A DNA stretch of 64,000 nt from JAFGIG01 sp964397545 (GTDB taxonomy: Bacteria; SDB-A): positions 1 to 64,000 of the forward strand of contig CAYNIW010000001.1 of the NCBI GenBank assembly GCA_964397545.1. The letters run 5' to 3'. A model generated the notes under the pieces. It worked only from the letters and a program-made list of their open reading frames with translations, made no database searches and was not told where the DNA came from. Positions 1-8,208 of the stretch are shown one piece after another; position 1 is the first letter of the stretch; the number at the start of each line of letters is the position of its first letter. A program made the translations under genes and the position numbers.

Positions 1-1
1 T

Positions 2-36
<35 letters not shown>

Positions 37-81
37 GTAGCGTCACTTACGGCGTTTTACCTGAACAAATATATCCTTCGA

Positions 82-107
82 AAAGGGCGGGTTGCCCTTT
101 GTTTTTT
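82..107 (+). terminator. Intrinsic terminator or attenuator before the RiPP precursor
   Basis: A perfect 7-bp stem (AAAGGGC at 82-88 with GCCCTTT at 94-100) has a 5-base loop and is followed by G and six T. This is a standard rho-independent terminator. It ends only nine bases before the Shine-Dalgarno sequence of the precursor (116-124), leaving no room for a promoter between them. It either ends an upstream gene with partial read-through or acts as an attenuator for the peptide operon. A weaker hairpin, GCCGTA (34-39) with TACGGC (48-53) followed by GTTTT, lies just upstream. Confidence 0.75.
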
Positions 108-129
108 AACATCCTAAAAGGAGGTTAGT

Positions 130-285
130 GTGGCTGATAATGCGACAACTGTTGAAGAACCGGCATTCAATCCTGAAAGCTGGGAAAAGTGGCTATGTGC
201 GGCATGTATTCCGTGTGGATTCTGTCCTGGTTTAGTAGTTGATGCAGCTGTGTTATCAGGGGTATGGGGTTTTGTAGATGATTAA
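130..285 (+). CDS. Cysteine-rich RiPP precursor peptide, sactipeptide-like
   Basis: A 51-residue GTG-initiated gene is preceded by a strong Shine-Dalgarno (AAAAGGAGG, 116-124, spacing 5). Residues 1-17 form an acidic leader-like segment. Residues 18-51 begin WEKWLCAAC and contain C23, C26, C29 and C32, exactly three apart (CX2CX2CX2C), then a Pro-Gly turn and an aliphatic Gly-rich tail with D38, V41, G44 and G47. The four-cysteine spacing is the same as in thurincin H, a known sactipeptide with cysteine-sulfur to alpha-carbon bridges. Its stop codon overlaps the start of a radical SAM/SPASM gene by 8 nt, the classic arrangement of substrate and modifying enzyme. Product structure, cleavage site and bioactivity are inferred. 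No similar peptide is recognised by name. A 35-codon frame from GTG 128 is less likely because it lacks the cysteine pattern. Confidence 0.82.
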   Translation: MADNATTVEEPAFNPESWEKWLCAACIPCGFCPGLVVDAAVLSGVWGFVDD

Positions 286-1600
286 TGATAAAGAGCAGGG
301 GGTTAATTTTCCCCCTGCAAAATATTTTATTTTAGAAAAAGATTCAAGAATATACATTAATGATTTTGTAAAAATTGCTGTTATAAATGAAAAAGGAAGA
401 TTTATTTCTATAAATGAAGACGCCTTATGTGTTTTAAAATTGTGTAATGGAAAAAACAATTACTTTAGTATAATAGAGCATTTGAATAGTAATAGAAAAA
501 AACGTCTGACTAAAAATGAAGAGCAAAAAGTAAAATTATTGCTGCAAAAATTTAGTGATAATTATAAAATTATAAATATTCTAGATGAGCCAAAATATTT
601 TAATATTTCATCAAACATTTTTGACAGCAATAAAAGTATTGCTCCTTTTAGATATCACATAGAATTAACATCAAAATGCAATTTAAGTTGTTCATTTTGT
701 TATAAGAGTTGTAATGATGTTAAAAAAGTAGATATGATAAATCCAATTTCTGTACTCGAAATTTTAAAAAATAATGGTGTTGCCATAATTGAAATTACTG
801 GTGGCGAACCTTTATTGCATCCAGATATTTATGAGGTTTTAGAATATGCTGTTAAAAATTTTCTACATACATCAATATTATCTAATGGGATCTTATTAAA
901 TGATAAATTGATATGTTTACTAAATTCTAACAAAGATAGAATAACTCTTCAAATAGATTTACAAAGTATTAATGAAAAAAGATATTTACAAATAACAAAA
1001 AATAATTATTTAAGTATTGTTTTAAGAAATTTAGAAAAGTTAAGTAAAACCAACATTAAATGGCGAATAGTTAATGTTGTGATTGATGAACAAGGCATTG
1101 ATGAATTAGAAGAAATAATTAAATATGCAATTAAATTCAATGCAAAAGGTTTTGCTATGTCTCCAGCAATTGAATCAGGGAGAGGTGTAAGAAATATTTC
1201 AGAAAATTTTAATATTAAGTTTGTTAATAAGTTGGATAAACTTTATAATGAATATGGTTCATTTTTAAATATAATTGATCAAGAAATAAAAAATGAAAAC
1301 AAAGCATTAGGATTATGTAATTGTGGGTTGGGATATTTATCTATGGTTATTGAGCCTATGGCGAAATTAAGACCCTGTGTTTTTTTTAAGCAACACAAGA
1401 GTTTTGATAGATTGGAGGACATTGAATATAGAAAGTTATTATCCAAATTGCCATCTCCAAATAAGCAAGATTGTATGGATTGCATGTATAAAGATTTTTG
1501 TGTTGGTTGTATATATAATGGTTTTGTGAAGTATCAAGAGATTAAGGAGAAATGTTCTTGGGGAGAAAATTACAAACTAAACGAAATTATTTATGATTGA
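278..1600 (+). CDS. Radical SAM/SPASM peptide maturase with PqqD-like N-terminus
   Basis: 440 residues. About residues 15-100 resemble a PqqD-like peptide-recognition (RRE) domain, with the pattern FISINEDALCVLKLCNG. The radical SAM core carries C134, C138 and C141 (CX3CX2C) for the SAM-binding 4Fe-4S cluster, and GGEP at 175-178. The C-terminus is SPASM-type, with C347, C349, C367, C399, C402, C408, C411 and C426, including CX2CX5CX2C, which would hold auxiliary clusters. Enzymes with this architecture install thioether or carbon bridges in RiPPs. The substrate is inferred to be the adjacent 51-residue peptide, whose stop codon its start overlaps. It also overlaps the following ABC ATPase by 8 nt. 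Codon use is strongly AT-biased compared with genes after 4100, which suggests acquisition. The exact crosslink chemistry cannot be read from sequence. Confidence 0.92.
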   Translation: MINDKEQGVNFPPAKYFILEKDSRIYINDFVKIAVINEKGRFISINEDALCVLKLCNGKNNYFSIIEHLNSNRKKRLTKNEEQKVKLLLQKFSDNYKIINILDEPKYFNISSNIFDSNKSIAPFRYHIELTSKCNLSCSFCYKSCNDVKKVDMINPISVLEILKNNGVAIIEITGGEPLLHPDIYEVLEYAVKNFLHTSILSNGILLNDKLICLLNSNKDRITLQIDLQSINEKRYLQITKNNYLSIVLRNLEKLSKTNIKWRIVNVVIDEQGIDELEEIIKYAIKFNAKGFAMSPAIESGRGVRNISENFNIKFVNKLDKLYNEYGSFLNIIDQEIKNENKALGLCNCGLGYLSMVIEPMAKLRPCVFFKQHKSFDRLEDIEYRKLLSKLPSPNKQDCMDCMYKDFCVGCIYNGFVKYQEIKEKCSWGENYKLNEIIYD

Positions 1601-2279
1601 TATTGAATTATCTATTAAAGATTTAAAAAAGTCTTTCGGAAATTTTTCTCTTTCGATAAATGATTTACAACTAAAAAGCGGCGATATTTTTGTCATGATA
1701 GGTCCTAATGGAGCTGGAAAGACAACGACATTGAATTGTCTTCTCAGTCTTTATAAAATTGATGAGGGAGAAATATATATTAAGGTTGCGGGTGAGAGTG
1801 CGAAAATTTCAGATTTCAATTTCTTACATCAAAACGAAAACCCAATGGAATACTTAAAGGCGAGAGAATATTTAAATTTCATTTCAGAGATATATAATAT
1901 TCCAGATAAAGATAAAATAATTTCAAGTTTAATTAAGCAGTTTAATATAGATGATAATAAATTGGTGAAACAATTTTCATTTGGTATGAAAAAAAAGCTT
2001 TTAATGGCAAAAGCCATGATAAACCGACCAAAATTTCTCTTTCTCGATGAACCATTTGAAAGCATTGAAGCTGAAACAAGAAAAGAAATCAGAGATATTC
2101 TCAAAGAAGAAGCATCTAAAGGAACAATAGTTTTTTTTACTTCTCACAATCTTTTTGAAGCCGAAAAATTTGCAAATAAATTTGGTTTTATCAAAGAAGG
2201 TAAATTTCTTGATTGTGAAATGATATCGGATTTGAAAGATTCGCTTGAAGATTATTATCTTAAAAGAATGATTAAATGA
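1593..2279 (+). CDS. ABC transporter ATP-binding protein, RiPP cluster
   Basis: 228 residues, a single nucleotide-binding domain. Walker A GPNGAGKTT is at about 37-45, the signature FSFGMKKKL starts near 128, Walker B FLFLDEP is near 148-154, and the H-loop histidine sits in TSHN near 188. The KKK-containing signature is typical of ATPases paired with separate ABC-2-like permeases that export bacteriocins or give immunity to them. The start overlaps the maturase stop by 8 nt and the stop overlaps the permease start by 4 nt, so the genes are translationally coupled. It is inferred to energise export of, or immunity to, the modified peptide. A lipid or antibiotic substrate cannot be excluded. 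Base composition is as AT-rich as in the maturase. Confidence 0.92.
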   Translation: MIDIELSIKDLKKSFGNFSLSINDLQLKSGDIFVMIGPNGAGKTTTLNCLLSLYKIDEGEIYIKVAGESAKISDFNFLHQNENPMEYLKAREYLNFISEIYNIPDKDKIISSLIKQFNIDDNKLVKQFSFGMKKKLLMAKAMINRPKFLFLDEPFESIEAETRKEIRDILKEEASKGTIVFFTSHNLFEAEKFANKFGFIKEGKFLDCEMISDLKDSLEDYYLKRMIK

Positions 2280-3001
2280 AGAATATTATCAAGTATGAAC
2301 TGTTAAATTTATTTCGCGAAACATTAATGGGCTCAATTTTAATGTCAATTATCGCATCTTGTTTCTTAATAGGCTCCAATTATTTGGTTGATATATTTCA
2401 ATCCAATATAGCATCGCATAAAAAAGTATTTTTCTTTGCCGTTTCATATTCAGAAACTTTATACATTACCCCATATTTATTGATTCAATGTTTTTACAAA
2501 TTTAAAAACAACGGAAATTTTTTAACATATCTGGCTTTGCGATATTCTCCATACAAAATATGGCTAATAAAATCTGCAGTATTGTTAATATTGATATACT
2601 CAATATTTATTTCTTCATTGTTTGTTTCAGTTTTAGCACTAATTGTTCTGAAAACATTCGGTTTTATTGAAAACATAGTTATTTTTGAAAGTTTTATTGA
2701 TTTATATAGTCTTTTGGTTGCCGGACCAATCCTCGGAATTAGTTCCTGTGCTTTTTTCGGTGGTCTTTTTTTGCTTATAAAAAAAGATGTTGGAGAAGCG
2801 TCAATATTACCTGGATTATTTGTTATAGTAATAAGCGTTGCAGGGATATATTTATTAAAAAATAAATCAATCTATTTATTTGTATTTCAGAATATTAATT
2901 TTATTCTTATAGTTTTGCCGTTAGTCCTGTCTTTTATATTTATTTTGACACCAAAGATTGTTTTTAATATTTTTACCACAGAAAAATTAATTTTAGAATG
3001 A
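2276..3001 (+). CDS. ABC-2-type permease, RiPP cluster
   Basis: 241 residues with about six hydrophobic segments separated by short loops and no other domain. Size and topology fit the membrane half of a two-component ABC exporter. It begins inside the end of the ATPase gene (ATGA overlap) and its stop overlaps the next start in the same way, so it is almost certainly the partner of that ATPase. The family is too divergent to name from sequence alone. Its role as peptide exporter or immunity permease rests on context. Confidence 0.82.
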   Translation: MKNIIKYELLNLFRETLMGSILMSIIASCFLIGSNYLVDIFQSNIASHKKVFFFAVSYSETLYITPYLLIQCFYKFKNNGNFLTYLALRYSPYKIWLIKSAVLLILIYSIFISSLFVSVLALIVLKTFGFIENIVIFESFIDLYSLLVAGPILGISSCAFFGGLFLLIKKDVGEASILPGLFVIVISVAGIYLLKNKSIYLFVFQNINFILIVLPLVLSFIFILTPKIVFNIFTTEKLILE

Positions 3002-4044
3002 TTAATAAGCAGAAAGAGAAGAAAGGCAAAATGAGAATATTTACAATTTTTATATCTTTTATTTTATTGTTTTCAGCGTGTTCTGATGTTAACGAGAAAC
3101 ATATTGAATCATTTCATTACGAATCCAAACGAGCAGAAACATTTACGCCCAAAATCCTCTATGAATTAAACGATTCTTTTGCGACTTTGTTTTCAAGTGA
3201 TATCAGTGGAGATAGAGTGGTATTGTTAGATATCATTTTGAACAAGTGTTTCGTTTATGAGAATGGAGAATTAATCTGTTCTTTTGGTTCAAAAGGGAGT
3301 GCGCCCGGTGAATTTAGTTTTGTAGGAGCCGGAACGGTAAAGTTTCTAAACGATAGTCTAATTGCGGTGCATGATCCCGGATTATTCAGGATTCAAGTTT
3401 TTGATCTCAGCGGTAATTTATTAGATACAAAGCGAACAGTAGATTTGGCCATAGATTTTGATGTATTGGACAGTTTTTATGTTTTTTCTCCGATGATGGG
3501 AAAAACAGAACTTCAGTTCATAGATACGGTCAATTCCGATGAAGTTAAAACATTTAAATGTGAAAAAGAAATAAGTTTAACCACAAGCAGTTTCCCAACA
3601 CCGATTAGATTTGTCGAAGCTGGTAAAGAAGGAATTGTCTATGTTTTGACTACAGACGAATACCTTGTTAATGCATACACATTTGAGGATTCGATTAAAT
3701 ATTCGATTAAGGTAGATGTCGAGCCAATGCCATTTGATGAAGAATTGAAAAGGCAAATGATAGAAAAAGCGCCGCAGTTAGAAGGGCGAATCAGTGAGTA
3801 TAAATATCCTGTATTCTTCATGTTTTATGATGAATTGTATAATTATTTGTGGATTCAGGTGGCAAGAGAAGATGAGAAAGAAGCGGTTTACGACATATTT
3901 GACGATGATGGTCAATATATAAAAAGAGTCCTTATAAATGATATAAGTTTTACGCCTATTGAGATCAATCAAGGAAAAATAGTTGTTTTTGATCCTGATT
4001 CTTTTAGAGTCCTTTTGTATGATATCCAGGAGGTCTATAGATAA
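2998..4044 (+). CDS. Lipoprotein with 6-bladed beta-propeller (NHL-like) repeats
   Basis: 348 residues. A basic n-region and hydrophobic stretch end in the lipobox LFSAC, predicting a lipid-anchored periplasmic protein. An internal start at 3031 (with AAAGG four bases before it) would give a more ordinary signal peptide. The mature part has the NHL-type segment FGSKGSAPGEF followed by repeated hydrophobic-charged strands, typical of the 6-bladed beta-propeller lipoproteins common in Bacteroidota and related phyla. It overlaps the permease by 4 nt and is the last clearly AT-rich gene. In this position it could be an immunity or export-accessory protein, but that is inferred only from gene order. 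Confidence 0.8.
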   Translation: MINKQKEKKGKMRIFTIFISFILLFSACSDVNEKHIESFHYESKRAETFTPKILYELNDSFATLFSSDISGDRVVLLDIILNKCFVYENGELICSFGSKGSAPGEFSFVGAGTVKFLNDSLIAVHDPGLFRIQVFDLSGNLLDTKRTVDLAIDFDVLDSFYVFSPMMGKTELQFIDTVNSDEVKTFKCEKEISLTTSSFPTPIRFVEAGKEGIVYVLTTDEYLVNAYTFEDSIKYSIKVDVEPMPFDEELKRQMIEKAPQLEGRISEYKYPVFFMFYDELYNYLWIQVAREDEKEAVYDIFDDDGQYIKRVLINDISFTPIEINQGKIVVFDPDSFRVLLYDIQEVYR

Positions 4045-4070
4045 GCCTTCTTCAACCAAGGTGTCAAAGA

Positions 4071-5711
4071 ATAAAAAAGATTTTTAAGTTAATAAAGAAT
4101 TATTCTAATCTTCTTGTCTTCACAATCTTCCTCTACCTCCTCCTCTCCCTCTTCAACCTCCCTCTTCCCCTTCTGACCCGATATCTAATAGACGACATAC
4201 TGCCCAAGAAAGAACTAAAACCCTTATTGATTATGATAGGCGGATTGTTTGGACTATTCGGGATAAAAGCCGTGGTTCAATACATATCCGGCTATCTCCA
4301 GGAGTTCATCGGCGAGAGAATAGGAATGGACTTGAAGATGAAAGTCTATGAACACGTTATAAGATTGCCCGTCCAATACTTCGATGAAAATCCTTCGGGC
4401 TACATTTCGACAAGAATCATTGGCGATGTATCAGCTGTTCAGGGACTTGTCGTGGATGTATTTTCAAATCTTTTAAGAGACGGACTGACAATTTTAGTCG
4501 GTGCAATCGCCATATTCTACCTCTCCTGGAAACTCGCTATAGCCTCCATTATTTTTCTTCCTTTTTATGTGTATTTTGCATTTGTCTATTCCAAGAAAAT
4601 CAAGGAATACAGCAAAAAGGTTAGAGAAGAGAGCGCTCTTCTCAGCGGATTTCTTAAGGAAAACCTTTTAATAATAAGACTTGTAAAAGAGTTCTGTGCT
4701 GAGAGGTGGAGCGATCTGAAGTTTTATTCCTCACAAAAGTGTTTTGTCAGAAGAGTTTTGGCTCTTTTCAGGGTCAGATTGAAATTTATCTCGTTCATAA
4801 CCTTCATAAACGGAATATCTCCTCTTATAGTTCTTGGTTTTGGAGGGTATTTGATAATGAGGGGAGAGATGACACTCGGAACCCTCGTCGCATTTTCTTC
4901 ATTCGCCGGTTATCTCTACAGTCCTGTCCTTGGCCTTCTCTCTCTGAACCAGAGAGTCCAGGAAGGTATGGCTTCTTTTGAGAGGATAAAAGAAATTTTA
5001 GACAAAGAAACCGAACACAGGCAAGGAATAGAGGTTATTGAAAGTTCATGTATAGAATACAAAGATGTCTCCTTTAGAAGAGGCGAGAGGAGTATTCTCA
5101 AGGGTATAAGCTTTACTATTGACCCCGGAGAAAAAGTCTTGATAAAAGGCAGGAGCGGGGAGGGAAAGACTACTCTTGTCAATCTCTTGTTCGGTTATAT
5201 AAAGCAGGACAGTGGAAGGATAGAGGTGTCGGGGAGAGATGTAGAAAAATATTCACTGAAAGCGTTGAGGGAAAACATTGGATACATGTCCCAGGACGTG
5301 ATGCTTTTCAAGGGAACGCTCCAAGAAAATATAACTCTTGGAAGAAAAGTGGAAGAAGAGAAACTCAGAACGGCGATAAAAAATGCCGGACTGTCAGAGA
5401 CTATAGACAAACTGCCGGAAAAACTCATGACACAGTCCGGGGAAATGGGGTTCAATCTTTCCGGCGGAGAGAAAAAGAGAATAGGGCTTGTCAGGATTTT
5501 TTTGAAAGATCCAAGGATTATCATATTGGACGAACCTTTTTCAGGTGTTGATTACCAGGCGAGATCTGGTATCAAGGAAGCGATTGACGGGTTGTTCGCA
5601 GATAGAACTCTTATCGTCATCTCCCACGATGAGGAGGAAAAGGATTACAAAAAAGTTTTATACCTTGAAAATGGTGTGGTGAGGGAAAACCAAAGAAGGA
5701 TAAATGAATAG
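4071..5711 (+). CDS. ABC exporter, fused membrane and ATPase domains
   Basis: An MsbA/bacteriocin-exporter-type half transporter: an N-terminal six-helix domain, then an ATPase with Walker A GRSGEGKTT, Q-loop YMSQD, signature LSGGEKKR and Walker B IIILDEP. The first ordinary start is TTG 4227, but the open frame continues upstream to 4041 and encodes the expected first helix (LLVFTIFLYLLL) and the usual following motif. The best-fitting start is ATA 4071, giving IKKIFKLIKNYSN, with AGGTG seven bases earlier. A canonical protein would have ATG there, so this is either a rare AUA start or a one-base change or error. It lies 26 bases after the lipoprotein gene and may share its transcript. The substrate is unknown; the RiPP or a lipid are both plausible. 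Confidence 0.85.
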   Translation: MKKIFKLIKNYSNLLVFTIFLYLLLSLFNLPLPLLTRYLIDDILPKKELKPLLIMIGGLFGLFGIKAVVQYISGYLQEFIGERIGMDLKMKVYEHVIRLPVQYFDENPSGYISTRIIGDVSAVQGLVVDVFSNLLRDGLTILVGAIAIFYLSWKLAIASIIFLPFYVYFAFVYSKKIKEYSKKVREESALLSGFLKENLLIIRLVKEFCAERWSDLKFYSSQKCFVRRVLALFRVRLKFISFITFINGISPLIVLGFGGYLIMRGEMTLGTLVAFSSFAGYLYSPVLGLLSLNQRVQEGMASFERIKEILDKETEHRQGIEVIESSCIEYKDVSFRRGERSILKGISFTIDPGEKVLIKGRSGEGKTTLVNLLFGYIKQDSGRIEVSGRDVEKYSLKALRENIGYMSQDVMLFKGTLQENITLGRKVEEEKLRTAIKNAGLSETIDKLPEKLMTQSGEMGFNLSGGEKKRIGLVRIFLKDPRIIILDEPFSGVDYQARSGIKEAIDGLFADRTLIVISHDEEEKDYKKVLYLENGVVRENQRRINE

Positions 5712-5717
5712 ACAGAA

Positions 5718-7121
5718 ATGTTTTATATCTGTTGTTATTGGCGTTTTAACGTATTTTATGTTAAATTCTCTGAAACTATGTTAGTTTTATTTAATGTTCT
5801 GGTCTCACTCGTTCTCAGCCTTTCACAGGCTGAGTCCTTGGCGGTATCAAACTCCTATGAAATGAGAGCCGCGAGGGAAAGAGTTTTAGCAGCGAGATCG
5901 CAATACAAGTCTCAGGTCTATAAATTCATTCCGGAACTAAGCCTGACAGGTTATGTCCCGAGAATTTCCTACTCTTCAAATTACACGAACTATCCGCCTT
6001 TCCCAGAACCACTAAAAATATGGACTAAGACAGAGGAAGGAATCCTGGGTGCACACCTATCGGCTTTACTGCCTACGGGAGCAGACGCCGAAGTATCTTA
6101 TGAGTTGTCCAAGGTCAACCAGACCTCGAACATATACAGGGACGAAAACTACTACGAGGGAAATGTTTTCTTTTCCCTCTCACAGCCAGTCCTGGGAAAT
6201 TTTCTGCCCCGCAACGAGATAAAATACTACGAGAGGAAATACGAGAGAGAACTCAGGAATTTAGAGAGAACAGAAAGAAATGTTCTATATTCCCTGAGGG
6301 CTGATTATGTTGATCTCTATATTCTTCAACGCGCGAGCGAGACGTTTTACGCAATGGAGAGTCTCGCCTTGAGGCAGTTCGGAGAACTCGAACATCTATA
6401 CAGAAGCGGATATCTCGAAGAGGTTGATCTTCTGAGGGACCAGAGCAGACTTGGATTAATCATTTTGAAAAAACTTGAGACGGATTCAAAAATATCTCAA
6501 TGCTTGGAAAACCTCGCTTTAGCGACCGGCGAGGATTCATTCACAGCTGTTTTTCCGGATGAACCCGTGTTTTCAGGCGATATAACTCCTCTTACATATT
6601 ACGACCTTGCGGACATGGAAGATGATATCGAAGACGCTGTTTATCTTTTGGGAAAAGAAAAATCCGCCACGGGAATTTCTCTGGATTTTCAGGGTTATTA
6701 CGGACTGAACGGAAGAGACGAGGAGACAAGCGCGTTGTACGATGTAGAAGAGAACAGGTGGGGAATTGCTGCAGGGATAACAGTGCCGATATTCAGATTT
6801 TCAGACAGAGAGAAGATAAAATCACTCGAATACTCGCTTTCTGCCCTCAGGGAACGGAAAGCAGGATTAGAGGCTGAGATTGCAGCTCAGAAGAGAAAAA
6901 TCGGGGCTGACTCCCAAAGACTTCTCGTCAGGTTTGAGATAGCGTTATCAACATTCGAGGCGGCGGAAAAAGCTCTTCTTAGGACTCCATGGGAGATGAC
7001 TTCTCCTTCCGAACAGCTCTCTTATCTTGGGGACTACACCGATGCGCTCGAAGCATACGGCGCCGTCCTCAAAGAAATGCTGACCCTCGATTTGAATTTT
7101 GATAAAAGAGTTGAACAGTAA
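5718..7121 (+). CDS. TolC-family outer-membrane efflux protein
   Basis: 467 residues. After a hydrophobic N-terminus it shows the TolC repeat opening LSLSQAESLAVSNSYEMRAAR, then long amphipathic helices and barrel strands, and a second repeat near residues 330-450. It should form the trimeric outer-membrane channel for the pump genes that follow. The start is uncertain: ATG 5718 has no well-spaced Shine-Dalgarno and ATG 5778 has none. AAGGA at 5696-5700 best serves ATG 5704, which opens a 26-codon frame with a signal-peptide-like sequence (MNRQKCFISVVIGVL) ending at 5784 in another frame. A small indel, or a coupled leader peptide, could explain this. Confidence 0.88.
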   Translation: MFYICCYWRFNVFYVKFSETMLVLFNVLVSLVLSLSQAESLAVSNSYEMRAARERVLAARSQYKSQVYKFIPELSLTGYVPRISYSSNYTNYPPFPEPLKIWTKTEEGILGAHLSALLPTGADAEVSYELSKVNQTSNIYRDENYYEGNVFFSLSQPVLGNFLPRNEIKYYERKYERELRNLERTERNVLYSLRADYVDLYILQRASETFYAMESLALRQFGELEHLYRSGYLEEVDLLRDQSRLGLIILKKLETDSKISQCLENLALATGEDSFTAVFPDEPVFSGDITPLTYYDLADMEDDIEDAVYLLGKEKSATGISLDFQGYYGLNGRDEETSALYDVEENRWGIAAGITVPIFRFSDREKIKSLEYSLSALRERKAGLEAEIAAQKRKIGADSQRLLVRFEIALSTFEAAEKALLRTPWEMTSPSEQLSYLGDYTDALEAYGAVLKEMLTLDLNFDKRVEQ

Positions 7122-7164
7122 TTATTCGCGGTTCTTTTCTGACCCTTGATCAAGGAGCAGACAA

Positions 7165-8208
7165 ATGAAAAAGATAGCAATCACGATAGTAATATTTCTC
7201 CTTATCGTAATAACAGGTTTTTTCGTCGTCAAAAAATTCATTTTCGATAAAAAGAATCATAACTCCGTTGAAGAAATAGAGACAGACGAAATTCCGCCTC
7301 TCGAGGTCAAGGGGGCGATAGCAGACATTGGGGAAGTCGCCGAATGGGTCGAAACTTTGGGCAGAGTTGACGCGACAAAGAGAGTCGATTTTATAAGCCC
7401 CTCCAACACAGTCATCGAAAGACTCTATGTCGGGCAGGGGGACAGCGTCAGGTCAGGACAGCAATTGGCTCAGCTCAGATATTCCAGCGAGATGGCAAGT
7501 TACGAACAGGCGCTTTTCGACCTTGAGAAGGCGAGGACAAGATACCAGTATGGACTTGAGACCGGCGATACAAACAGAAATCTTTTGAGGGTCAGTTCGG
7601 GGCTTTTGGACGCCGAGAGACAATACGCGTCCATAGCGAGAACTGTTCAGGACCTCAACATCAGAGCGCCTTTTGGCGGTGTTGTGACAAACATTACAAG
7701 AGAGGCCGGAAGCAGTGTCAGGCAGGGCGAAGTAGTCTTGTCCGTGATATCAGGCGGAGGAATGGTCGTAAGGGCTTATGTCCCGCAGACTGAACTCTGG
7801 GGATTAGATATTGGAAACCGGACGGTTATCTCTTCCGTCGAAGGCGACAGAAGAAGCGAAAGTTCTGTCCTTTCGATATCACCTGTTGTGGACGAACAGG
7901 GGACGGGAGAAGCCGTTGTGTCTCTGGACGGTCAGTGGAGGGTTGGCGAGATAGTGTCTGTCGAGATACAGAGTAAAGTGTATCCTGAAAGACTCAGAGT
8001 TCCATACGATGCTGTTTTGAACAGACAGAACAAGTTCCTCGTATTCGTCGTCCGGGAAGGCAAGGCGAAATGGCAGTGGGTGACTGTCGGCGAGAGGGGA
8101 AGGGATTACATAGAAATATTAGAAGGAGTGCAGGAAGGAGACACTGTCCTCGTCGAGGGTCAGTTCACAATAGCCCACGACACAAAAGTAAAAGTCCTCT
8201 TTGAATGA
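7165..8208 (+). CDS. RND efflux membrane fusion protein (HlyD/AcrA family)
   Basis: 347 residues. An N-terminal membrane anchor (about 4-23) precedes a lipoyl-like half-motif at 78-104 (VIERLYVGQGDSVRSGQQ), a coiled-coil hairpin at about 105-160, the second half-motif at 166-194 (IRAPFGGVVTNI), and beta-barrel and membrane-proximal domains. It should link the inner-membrane RND pumps to the TolC-like channel across the periplasm. AAGGAG at 7151-7156 supports the start. The stop overlaps the first RND gene by 4 nt (ATGA). It lacks a lipobox, so anchoring is by the helix. Confidence 0.92.
   Translation: MKKIAITIVIFLLIVITGFFVVKKFIFDKKNHNSVEEIETDEIPPLEVKGAIADIGEVAEWVETLGRVDATKRVDFISPSNTVIERLYVGQGDSVRSGQQLAQLRYSSEMASYEQALFDLEKARTRYQYGLETGDTNRNLLRVSSGLLDAERQYASIARTVQDLNIRAPFGGVVTNITREAGSSVRQGEVVLSVISGGGMVVRAYVPQTELWGLDIGNRTVISSVEGDRRSESSVLSISPVVDEQGTGEAVVSLDGQWRVGEIVSVEIQSKVYPERLRVPYDAVLNRQNKFLVFVVREGKAKWQWVTVGERGRDYIEILEGVQEGDTVLVEGQFTIAHDTKVKVLFE

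Noticed and set aside
128..235. Alternative 35-codon frame from GTG 128 overlapping the precursor
   Set aside because: It lacks any RiPP feature, sits closer to the ribosome site than ideal, and ends before the radical SAM start, whereas the frame from 130 has the cysteine register and the overlap.
4061..4085. Programmed frameshift at A-AAA-AAG to join a GTG 4061 start to the ABC exporter
   Set aside because: The required shift is +1 (or -2), not the -1 typical of that heptamer, and the GTG lacks its own ribosome site; an ATA start explains the sequence more simply.
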